Below are positions 8,203 to 15,995 of a stretch of DNA of 64,000 nt, one piece after another. The notes beneath the pieces were generated by a model. It was not told the origin of the DNA. It saw only the letters and a list, made by a program, of their open reading frames with translations, and searched no databases. Made by a program: the position numbers and the translations under genes. Source of the DNA: Chitinophaga pinensis (GTDB lineage: Bacteria > Bacteroidota > Bacteroidia > Chitinophagales > Chitinophagaceae); contig CAMAXV010000011.1 of assembly GCA_945862385.1 (NCBI GenBank), positions 1 through 64,000 on the forward strand. The letters run 5' to 3'. Position 1 is the first letter of the stretch. Every line of letters begins with the position of its first letter.

Positions 8203-8308
8203 AATGTATATGCCAAAACAAATGATGCTACTGTTTATCACTACAACGATTCTTATGGTCATGAAATTGATGCAACCGTTCAAAAACGCAATGGAGATTA
8301 TGGAAATA
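8203..8308 (+). pseudogene. Scrap of an AAA_14/DUF4143-family ATPase C-terminus
   Basis: One frame from 8203 reads TVYHYNDSYGHEIDATVQ and RNGDYG, which resembles the C-terminal DUF4143 segment (YHYRD..G.EID..V...DG.YG..E.K) of AAA_14-type ATPases. It has no start codon and is cut where the expected EIKLG would follow, right at the 28-base repeat beginning at 8309. The assignment rests on ~30 residues and is tentative. The rest of the gap between 8055 and 8606 holds two hairpins and no convincing gene. Confidence 0.45.
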
Positions 8309-8336
8309 AAAAATCCCCGGCATTTGCCAGGGATTT
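8309..8336. repeat. 28-base copy of the tRNA-Glu terminator sequence
   Basis: Identical over 28 bases to 18056-18083, the sequence immediately 3' of the tRNA-Glu gene. It folds as AAATCCC..GGC / GCC..GGGATTT. No tRNA gene is attached to this copy. See the companion copy and the related segment at 15734. Confidence 0.85.
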
Positions 8337-8383
8337 ATATACCAAAAGGAGTTGATTTCGAATGTATTTAGGACAGGATTTGG
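8330..8383. repeat. Diverged repeat, copy A
   Basis: Bases 8330-8363 match 15734-15767 at 29 of 34 positions with identical spacing (GGGATTT..ACCAAAAGG..TGATTTCGAAT), and GGATTTGG recurs 46 versus 45 bases downstream. The first seven bases also overlap the 28-base tRNA-terminator copy. Confidence 0.7.
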
Positions 8384-8459
8384 TAGATTTAATCAGTTAC
8401 TGAATACAGACTACTTTCCCATTCGCGGAACTGGAGACATCCGGTTCCTTCTTTAATGT

Positions 8460-8491
8460 AAAAACACCCCAACAAAAGTTGAGGTGTTTTT
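8460..8491 (-). terminator. Hairpin terminator downstream of the glycine-rich protein gene
   Basis: AAAAACACC (8460-8468) pairs with GGTGTTTTT (8483-8491), with an inner CAAC/GTTG stem around an AAAA loop. Read on the minus strand it ends in a T run and lies 115 bases after the stop of the 1586-residue gene. It could work in both directions. Confidence 0.7.
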
Positions 8492-8606
8492 GGTGCAATT
8501 GACTTCCTTGAGTTCGGAGGATTTGAATGAGTTTACCGTGTATTACAGTTAATAAAATCAGCTATCCAAATTCAACCAAATATTGTTTCATTTATTGATT
8601 TTACCG

Positions 8607-11600
8607 CTAATACTTCACGCCTCTCACCGTCTTTTTCTCTTTGCCCTGTGTAATCTCAAACATGTACACGCCCGGTTTCAAATCGTTACCAATATTGCAG
8701 ATTTCGGTGGTTAAGGATGAAAAACTTTGTACCTGTTTGCCTTGAACATCAAATATCTTAATAATAAAGGCTTCTTTCGATTTTGAACTCATTTGCAGAC
8801 AGAATAAATGCTTCGTCGGGTTCGGAAATAGATTCACATCAAAGGTCTCTATGACTTCGGAATAGAGGTCGCCTTTGGTATTCTTAGTGTATGATGTGCA
8901 ATTCGACAATGCAAGTTTCTGAGATTTCGCAGTGCCCGTCGCTCCACAAGAGGTTTGTCCCCTTACACTCAAAACACCTCCGTTAAAACCGGGAAGAAAG
9001 CGCAACGTAATTCTTTGGCTGTCTACCGATGCGGATGTGATAATCGTTGATTTTGGTATTGTCCAACGATATAGTGAAACTTCACTTTGTGTGGAACTGG
9101 TTTCAGGCATCACCACTTTAAATGTTTTTGAATCACCAATACATGCTGAAAATAAACCATTAACCGACTTTATTGCATAAGGGGTTGGCGGCAAGCTTGT
9201 CACCGACAAGGTTCTGTAAATGCTTATTGAGCAATTACTCACTCCTCTCACTTTCACCTGACCAATAATTGAACCGCTTGTATACGACACCGTTATGCTC
9301 GTTGTTCCCTGACCACGCTGTATTGTGCCGTTAACCGGTACAACCCATTCTAAGGATGTAGCATTTAAAGGCATTGAAGCAACCGAATACCTAAACACGA
9401 GGTCGGGACAATCTGAGATTCTGGTGGCGGTTATCTTGCCAGGAGTACTTACAGGCAGTTTGTTTACCGTTAATGATCTTGATGTACTTGTTCCGCAACC
9501 ATTTGTTGCCGTTACCGACAAAATACCCCTTGTAAATCCTGCAGGATATTTGAAACTGATGGTATTGGTACCTTGACCTGTAAGACCAATCACTCCGGAT
9601 GGTACCGTCCAATTATAAGTGGTGACCAATTGATTGGCAGGTATTGTATACGTGGCCAATTGACCATTTTCGCCAATATAATTACAACTGTTTGTAGGTC
9701 CGCTGATGATCCCTGGTTGGGATGGATTGTTGCGAACTATTGTAAAACTTCTTGCCTCACTCACGCCGCAGGCATTTACCGCCTGAACTTTTATCCTACT
9801 GCTCGTAAAGCCCTTGCGAAAAACTACACCTATTGTGTTGCTGTTAAGTCCTGAGCCATACGCAGAAACAAGGGTAGTTGTACCATGTTGGGCTGTCCAT
9901 ATGTAAGAGGTTGCAGACGCTATTCTTGGTACGGAAAAATAGACCACTGATGAATCTGCAATGGCAGCACAAATATCATTTGTGGATGCGGCGATTGCAG
10001 CCGGAGTTTCAGGTGCCTCGGCACGAAGGTAAACCGTAGCAAATGGTGTTGTACCGCAGCTTGTGGTGGCTCTTACTTTAATCTGCTTGTTAGACTGTGT
10101 TGCAAAACCAATGTTGAATTTTACTTTTATCCTATTGGTACCCTGCCCGCTCACCAATACAACATTGGGAGGCAATTGCCAAAAATAGGTAGCTCCGGAT
10201 ATGGAGGCTGCAGTATAGGTGAGTGTGTCTTTTCCTATATATCGGCACACATTGGTAACGCCGACTATTGCACCTGTTGAAGGCAATGTGGCAGGTACAA
10301 TGTTGGCATGAAGGATATAACGGGTACATCCTACCCGGAATGAATCAATGTTGCTGGATGTATAAGTACGGTTGTTTCTGAACCAGGTGAAGCTTGAACA
10401 AGCCGTAATGCTGGTATCTTCCCGCACATAATTGGTGCAAACAGAGGGCAATGATTGTAATGTCAATTCTAAAATATGGGTGATGCAATTAGCAGTATCG
10501 AGTTGAGTATAAGTACCGCTGTTGGTATAGGTAATGTTGTTTAACGGCCATGTAAAGGATGCAGCCGGTGTTGATATCCTGTCGGTAAGAGCGTTTGGCC
10601 CGATTATTGAAATGGTTCCGTTTCCGGAATTAACGCCGGTACTATCGCTCCTTCCACACACCAGAATGCTGTAGGAACTTCCGCCATTTGAATTGGAGGC
10701 ACAGTCTCCACCCCATCCTCCATTATAGCCTCCACCACCACCGCCCGACGTAGACACACCTTCCCCTCCATCACCACCGGTCAGTCGCCCATTATTTATA
10801 AATCCCAATCCCCCTTGTGGATATCTATCAGCTTCACAACCTCCTAAACCATCTATTCCACCTACTTCATAGCGACTGCCTCCATTTGAATAAAATCCAC
10901 CTCCACCTGCTCCGTTTGTGCAATAGCCACCGGCCGGACCTCCATTGCCAAACATCCCATTTCTATTTTTATATTTGTAATCATCGCAGCTATTAGTATA
11001 AAATTCAGCTTCCACATACCCGGGATATGCACGCTTAGAATGACCAATAACCGCACCGCTACCACCTCCGGCTACAACGATTGGTATAAAAGTTTGTTGA
11101 TCTGCTGCATATTTTGCCACTACACTACCTCCGCCACCACCAGCCATGTAATGAGTACAACCTTGGCACCCAGTTTGACCACGTCCTTGGGAAGCTACAT
11201 ATACACGGATGAGATCTCCTTGTTCGAAATAACAATACCCTTGCAAGTGCGCACCTTTTCCTCCAATATTTATTGAAGGTTCCCCTGGATCGGGGGCGTA
11301 ATTGTTAGCGTTACCCCCGGAGGCACCCCTGGCTTTGATAAAATAATAGCCACTTCTTGGAATGCTATAGTCACGGTAACCAGAATCAGGCAATGGTTGT
11401 AAATTATTGATATCCAAACTGGCATCACACACATCGCCGTTACCATCCTGATCCGCATCCGCCTGATCCAAATTATAGGTATTGGGACAATTGTCACTAA
11501 AATCGGGATACTGGTCATTATCGGCATCCGGCACCAGCTTCATTACAAATCTGCCATTGCCATAATTGTTTCTGTAATCAGTATCCACATTGCGATAATC

Positions 11601-13367
11601 TGCTCTATAGATATTGGGCGTAAGCGATTTGTTCGAGAAATTAGTACCGGGGTATCCGGGGTGAAGCTCATTATTACTAACTAGAGCAGCCACACCACCC
11701 GTACCACCGCAGTATCCGCCGCCACCGCCGCCACCAGCATCTTTGGTGGCAGTACAACTTCCTCCCTGACCACCACCACCGCGTCCTCCTCTTCCACCTG
11801 TAACACCATTTTCTATACTATTTCCTCCTGCACCACCACTTTGTAATGCACCCCCACCTTTACTAATTACATTCCAAATACCATCAATATACTTACCAAC
11901 ATCCGAACCTGCAGTAAAATATCCACCACCAGCGGCACCGAAATAATCTTCTGCTATTGGTGTTCCTGAAGGCTGACCGCCATCACCGCTGGTACAATCA
12001 TCGCTATAGTCGTGGTAATACCATTGTGCCGAAGATCCTCCGCCACCACCGGCCACTGCAACGAGCATATCGGCACCGTTTCTTTTTAAAGTAACCCAGC
12101 TTGCGCCACCGCCGCCGCCGCCGGAATAGTTGTTACGACCCGGCACAATCTGCCCTTTTTGTCCCTTTTCGCCAATATATATCGATAAGGTATCTCCCAC
12201 TTCGAAGCGTATGTAGCCATTTAATACACCACCGAAAAAACTGAAACAGCATGTTTGGTTTATAGGTCCAAAAACACCATTTGCTGAAGCGCCACCAGAG
12301 GCACCTGCTAATTCCAGAAAATAAGTGCCTGCTGTTGTAATAACCTGGGTGTATGTTGGCACTGATTCATCGTAGCCATAAGAAATGATTTCCGGCTGAC
12401 AAACATCTCCTATGTTGTCGAGATTGTTGTCCGCTTGATCAAAATTTGGCATGGCGGGGCAATTGTCGCTGCTATCCGGAACTCCATCCTCATCCTGATC
12501 GGCCACCAGCTCTATGGTAACAAAGCCATTGCCAGCGTTATCGGAAGTATTGACTAATCCCCTTGAAAAGCTTGGGTAGATAAAATACGAGGTACCGCCG
12601 CCGCCGCCATCACCTGTAGCAGCTCCAAATCCGCCTGTATAACCGCCGCCGCCACCACCGCCGCCATCTGTTTGCGAAATGCCGTTGCCATCTGCAGGGC
12701 CACCTTCACCGCCACCGCCCCAGCCGCCATCGCCACCGATGTTACCGGAGTTCCCTCCAAAATTGCCTGAAACATAGGCCTGGCCTCCGTAAGACAAGAG
12801 ATTGTTGTTGTTATCATAATGGGTTCCACCATCAATGTTGTAACCCGCACCACCGGCTCCGCCTCTGTAATCTCCATTGATGCTGCCGCCAAATCCCGGT
12901 CCTCCTGTAGTACTGGTTTGACCAACCGTTCCGCCATTGTTGCTTCCGGCACCGCCTCCGGCACCAGCCATAAGGTTAAGGCCTATTCCGGTAAACCCAT
13001 TATTGGTTTGGCCGGAAACTTTCACAACAGAAGATGCTCCGCCGCCGCCGCCGCCGCTGACATTATTGTTTGAATTCTGACCCGCTAGACCCTCACCGCC
13101 AACGGAGATGGTGAGCACATCTCCCTGATGATATTTTAGATATACCGACATTTTAGCTCCCAATCCACCAAAATGGCTGCCGGCAGCACCTCCTTGTCCT
13201 CCTCCTGCTGTTACCTTGTATGTTCCAGATGCAGGAACTGTATACGACTGGAAGTTGGTTCCCTGATAGCTAAATGATTGCGTAACCTGACAGAAGCCGG
13301 ATATTGCATGCAACATGAAGATGGCGACCAGGAAGAAGCCGTATTTGTATTTGGATAAAAATGGCAA
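8607..13367 (-). CDS. Giant secreted protein with three ALK/LTK-type glycine-rich domains and T9SS type A sorting domain
   Basis: A 1586-residue modular surface protein. Order: signal peptide (residues 1-27, ending GFCQ); glycine-rich domain 1 (~28-287, opening SYQGTNFQSYTVPASGTYKV); a thrombospondin type 3-like calcium repeat (~289-328, D.DEDGVPDSSDNCP); glycine-rich domain 2 (~330-610); second type 3 repeat (~612-652); glycine-rich domain 3 (~655-915); two W..NN.TYT modules (~935-1025); about five PKD-like Ig folds (~1030-1490); T9SS sorting domain (~1500-1586, NLFPNPT...LKPGVYMFEI). The FxYTG..QTFTVPxSGTY opening with GGGGGGASS cores matches the glycine-rich domain family first named from human ALK/LTK receptors. 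The start is TTG 13367: no ATG precedes the signal peptide in frame. Function is unknown; adhesion or matrix formation is a guess. Confidence 0.88.
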   Translation of the reverse strand: MPFLSKYKYGFFLVAIFMLHAISGFCQVTQSFSYQGTNFQSYTVPASGTYKVTAGGGQGGAAGSHFGGLGAKMSVYLKYHQGDVLTISVGGEGLAGQNSNNNVSGGGGGGASSVVKVSGQTNNGFTGIGLNLMAGAGGGAGSNNGGTVGQTSTTGGPGFGGSINGDYRGGAGGAGYNIDGGTHYDNNNNLLSYGGQAYVSGNFGGNSGNIGGDGGWGGGGEGGPADGNGISQTDGGGGGGGGYTGGFGAATGDGGGGGTSYFIYPSFSRGLVNTSDNAGNGFVTIELVADQDEDGVPDSSDNCPAMPNFDQADNNLDNIGDVCQPEIISYGYDESVPTYTQVITTAGTYFLELAGASGGASANGVFGPINQTCCFSFFGGVLNGYIRFEVGDTLSIYIGEKGQKGQIVPGRNNYSGGGGGGASWVTLKRNGADMLVAVAGGGGGSSAQWYYHDYSDDCTSGDGGQPSGTPIAEDYFGAAGGGYFTAGSDVGKYIDGIWNVISKGGGALQSGGAGGNSIENGVTGGRGGRGGGGQGGSCTATKDAGGGGGGGYCGGTGGVAALVSNNELHPGYPGTNFSNKSLTPNIYRADYRNVDTDYRNNYGNGRFVMKLVPDADNDQYPDFSDNCPNTYNLDQADADQDGNGDVCDASLDINNLQPLPDSGYRDYSIPRSGYYFIKARGASGGNANNYAPDPGEPSINIGGKGAHLQGYCYFEQGDLIRVYVASQGRGQTGCQGCTHYMAGGGGGSVVAKYAADQQTFIPIVVAGGGSGAVIGHSKRAYPGYVEAEFYTNSCDDYKYKNRNGMFGNGGPAGGYCTNGAGGGGFYSNGGSRYEVGGIDGLGGCEADRYPQGGLGFINNGRLTGGDGGEGVSTSGGGGGGYNGGWGGDCASNSNGGSSYSILVCGRSDSTGVNSGNGTISIIGPNALTDRISTPAASFTWPLNNITYTNSGTYTQLDTANCITHILELTLQSLPSVCTNYVREDTSITACSSFTWFRNNRTYTSSNIDSFRVGCTRYILHANIVPATLPSTGAIVGVTNVCRYIGKDTLTYTAASISGATYFWQLPPNVVLVSGQGTNRIKVKFNIGFATQSNKQIKVRATTSCGTTPFATVYLRAEAPETPAAIAASTNDICAAIADSSVVYFSVPRIASATSYIWTAQHGTTTLVSAYGSGLNSNTIGVVFRKGFTSSRIKVQAVNACGVSEARSFTIVRNNPSQPGIISGPTNSCNYIGENGQLATYTIPANQLVTTYNWTVPSGVIGLTGQGTNTISFKYPAGFTRGILSVTATNGCGTSTSRSLTVNKLPVSTPGKITATRISDCPDLVFRYSVASMPLNATSLEWVVPVNGTIQRGQGTTSITVSYTSGSIIGQVKVRGVSNCSISIYRTLSVTSLPPTPYAIKSVNGLFSACIGDSKTFKVVMPETSSTQSEVSLYRWTIPKSTIITSASVDSQRITLRFLPGFNGGVLSVRGQTSCGATGTAKSQKLALSNCTSYTKNTKGDLYSEVIETFDVNLFPNPTKHLFCLQMSSKSKEAFIIKIFDVQGKQVQSFSSLTTEICNIGNDLKPGVYMFEITQGKEKKTVRGVKY

Positions 13368-13406
13368 ACTTATATTTTTTAAGAGCGCTTATTTAAGGGT
13401 TAAAAC

Positions 13407-15485
13407 CTACTCCTTCACCAACCTCATCGTCTTCACACCATTTTCTGTCAGCAGCCGCAGGTAGTAAACTCCTGAAGATGTTTGTTTGGGAAGGTTGATA
13501 GTGGATTGCGTGGTGTGAGCAGGTATTTGTGTACGATAAACCAACCGACCATCCTCGGAATTCACCTCCAGCACCGCATATCTTTTCAGCGATGGCGTGT
13601 TGAGGGTGAAGCGGCCGTTGGATGGGTTGGGATAGATTGAAACAGGAGTTTCTGGCATCATCTTACTCAAATCGGTGGTCTTATCGTCGTCGTCGTCGTC
13701 AGATGAGTTTTGCTGTGCCTGAATCACCAGCGTTCTCTCGGATCCTTTGCCCTCGCAATTGGAAGCCCGAACCGACAAGTTCGCACGGGTGAAGCCGGGA
13801 AGTACTTTCAAATGTATTTCAGAAGTACCTTGTCCGCTTACTATGATTGCCTTGCTGCCGGATACACTCCAGGTATAGGTGGCTCCGGGGATCGGTACTA
13901 CAGAATAGCTACCCGAAACACGCGGCGCTGCAGGTTTGGTGATTTGCAGAGCACCCTTTGGAGGTGTGTTAAGTACCATGATGGGTCTGCAGATGCTAGG
14001 TCCCGCACCGCAGGCGTTCACCGGCGTTACGCAGATATTGCCGCCGCTGAAGTTCTTACCGAACTCCACGGTGATGCGATTTTGGGTAGAAGTTCCTTTT
14101 GCACCCGAGGGTAAAGTCCACCGATAGGAAGTGGCATACGGCACCGGGGGAATGGTTATGGTTTGCGAAGTGTTTTTACATACCGCCAGTGTGCCGGATG
14201 AAGATGTGTTGGTAGCGCCAAACCAAATAATATTACCCAATAACGCAACAGGCGGTGCCACAACTATACGAGCTACATATTTAACACATCCCACACGGAT
14301 GGAATCTGTTGTGTTCTGGGTATATGTTCTTCCGTTAAGCGGACTGGTATAACTGCCGCAGGATACGATGGTGGTATCGATGCGGGTATAGGAAGGACAG
14401 GATTGAAGACCGAATGAGAGGTCCAATATTCGGATAACACTATTGACGCTATCACGAAAGGTATAGGTTCCTGCAGCGCTGTAGCTCATGCCGTTCGCAG
14501 ACCACGTGTAAGGATTAAACGGTGTATTAACAACATCTGTTTGGGTGTTCGGTCCGGTTATGGTAACTAAACCATTGCCGGAGTTGTTGCCGGGAAGTTG
14601 CACAAGCCCGTTTGTGTTGGCGATTGGGGAAATGAAAGAACCGCCACCACCACCACTGCCACCCCCCGCGAAACCAGCACCGCCACCGCTGTAGCCCCCT
14701 CCACCACCGCCATTTCCATCATAAGGGTCAAAGGCGATTCCTCCTTTGCTGCCACTCTTAAATCCTCCCTGTCCGCCTTCTCCTCCTCCGCCCCAACCAC
14801 CATCACCACCGGGGTGTCCACCGCCGCCATAATTCCCGCTGAGGTAAGCTTGCCCTCCCCAAGCCTGGACATTATTTGAACTTACGCATGTTCCTCCGTC
14901 GGTATTATATCCGGCGCCACCGGCACCGGTACCGAGGTAATTGCTTGATCCACCGCCACCACCGGCTACTCCGGCCGAACCTCCCGTTTGACCTACGGAT
15001 GTTCTACCCGGTCTGCCGTTTTGAGTCACCTGACCCGCGTCCCCATCACGACCATTTCCAGCACCTCCTCCTCCGCCTGCAATCAATACAGGTAGGTAGG
15101 AATTTCCATTTACCAGAACAATGGATGAAGCGCCACCTCCTCCCCCTCCATCTTCTATGTAATCTTGTCCAATTGCCCCATTATCGACTACAGATTGCCC
15201 CGCTCCGGCCACTGCAATGCGCAGCTGCTCACCTTCATTGAAAAAGTAATAACAGCTCATGCTGGCTCCCTTGCCTCCGATAAATCTGTCGCTGGGATCA
15301 TTTACATAACGAAAGGAACCACCTTCGCCGCCTTTTGTGGTAAGCAGGTAATAACCGGAGACCGGGATGGTGTAGGTTTGGAAAACAAATCCCTGATAAG
15401 TAAAGGTTTGGGTGTTTTGCGCACGACAAAGCGTGGCAGAGAGCAACAGCACAAGGGCTGTGAGGAGTGGGTAATGATGTTTCAT
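13407..15485 (-). CDS. Secreted protein with one ALK/LTK-type glycine-rich domain and T9SS type A sorting domain
   Basis: A 692-residue paralogue of the downstream giant protein. Seen: signal peptide ending CRAQ (~23 residues); one glycine-rich domain (~24-310) opening TFTYQGFVFQTYTIPVSGYY; the WSANGMSY and TSPLNGRTYT modules (~330-400); two PKD-like folds (~420-600); an acidic linker with six consecutive Asp residues; and a T9SS type A sorting domain (~615-692, SIYPNPSNGRFTL ... SGVYYLRL). The longest frame begins with TTG at 15488, but the ATG at 15483-15485 directly after it is the better start. It lies 39 bases upstream of the 1586-residue gene on the same strand, so the two probably form an operon exported through the same T9SS. 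Confidence 0.88.
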   Translation of the reverse strand: MKHHYPLLTALVLLLSATLCRAQNTQTFTYQGFVFQTYTIPVSGYYLLTTKGGEGGSFRYVNDPSDRFIGGKGASMSCYYFFNEGEQLRIAVAGAGQSVVDNGAIGQDYIEDGGGGGGASSIVLVNGNSYLPVLIAGGGGGAGNGRDGDAGQVTQNGRPGRTSVGQTGGSAGVAGGGGGSSNYLGTGAGGAGYNTDGGTCVSSNNVQAWGGQAYLSGNYGGGGHPGGDGGWGGGGEGGQGGFKSGSKGGIAFDPYDGNGGGGGGYSGGGAGFAGGGSGGGGGSFISPIANTNGLVQLPGNNSGNGLVTITGPNTQTDVVNTPFNPYTWSANGMSYSAAGTYTFRDSVNSVIRILDLSFGLQSCPSYTRIDTTIVSCGSYTSPLNGRTYTQNTTDSIRVGCVKYVARIVVAPPVALLGNIIWFGATNTSSSGTLAVCKNTSQTITIPPVPYATSYRWTLPSGAKGTSTQNRITVEFGKNFSGGNICVTPVNACGAGPSICRPIMVLNTPPKGALQITKPAAPRVSGSYSVVPIPGATYTWSVSGSKAIIVSGQGTSEIHLKVLPGFTRANLSVRASNCEGKGSERTLVIQAQQNSSDDDDDDKTTDLSKMMPETPVSIYPNPSNGRFTLNTPSLKRYAVLEVNSEDGRLVYRTQIPAHTTQSTINLPKQTSSGVYYLRLLTENGVKTMRLVKE

Positions 15486-15621
15486 CAATCTTAGTTTAAC
15501 GCTTAATAAATTAATGTTTTAGAATACGGACTGCCAGATGAGCAATCATATTTTTACCTGATTAAGGGATTAAATTAGTGCAATAGAGATTAGAAAGTAG
15601 TTTAGTGAAGTGCGATAAAAA

Positions 15622-15697
15622 TGCTACAAAATTTTAATGATTTGATTTTCAATATTTTAAAAATATGATGCTAATCATTTGTAGCACATTTGTAGCA
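15622..15697. promoter_or_regulatory. Repeated TTTGTAGCA sites between divergent genes
   Basis: TGCTACAAA at 15622-15630 is the inverse of two direct copies of TTTGTAGCA at 15678-15686 and 15689-15697, which are 11 bases apart, one helical turn. A partial third copy follows at about 15699. The cluster lies in the 510-base gap between the glycine-rich protein genes and the divergent regulator and is a plausible binding site for that regulator. Confidence 0.45.
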
Positions 15698-15733
15698 CTT
15701 TGTAAGTGTCCCTACCGGGTATAAGTTTAGAAA

Positions 15734-15786
15734 GGGATTTGTAGACCAAAAGGGCGTGATTTCGAATCAGCTGTCTGAGGATTTGG
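15734..15786. repeat. Diverged repeat, copy B
   Basis: Matches copy A (8330-8383) at 29/34 bases over its first part. Its first 11 bases, GGGATTTGTAG, are also identical to 18077-18087 at the 3' end of the tRNA-Glu gene. Apart from this repeat and the TTTGTAGCA cluster, 15486-15995 shows no convincing gene. Confidence 0.65.
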
Positions 15787-15995
15787 CTCATGTACTCATT
15801 TATGAAAAACGGCTGGTCGGAAATCAACTGCTGCATTCAGAATTAGAGAAAATCGAGTCATATTTAATCAACATGAGTCAAATTATAGTATTTTTAAAAC
15901 ATATAATTGAATCCCCAATTTCTTTGATTTTGATTGTAATTTTCAATTACTTGTATTACATTTCTAGCACTAGCATCAGTAACAAATAACACAAA

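Noticed and set aside
8330-8363. A second tRNA gene at the copy A or copy B repeat
   Set aside because: No acceptor, D- or anticodon arm can be drawn; only a T-loop-like TTCGAAT and flank similarity exist.
12554-12964. Long open frames antisense or out of frame within the glycine-rich genes (also 14876-15241 and 14567-14872)
   Set aside because: They are by-products of GGN-rich codon use in the real genes; their translations are low-complexity without signals or domains.
12590-13060. GCC/ACC-rich repeats in the glycine-rich genes as a minisatellite or CRISPR
   Set aside because: No unit recurs with constant length and spacer; the pattern follows the glycine codons of an intact protein. No CRISPR array is present anywhere in the window.
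15756-15989. 77-codon open frame with a GTG start between the glycine-rich operon and the regulator
   Set aside because: It overlaps the diverged repeat at 15734, has a hydrophobic low-complexity end, no recognisable domain and no ATG. It may be a coding scrap, but I cannot support a gene.
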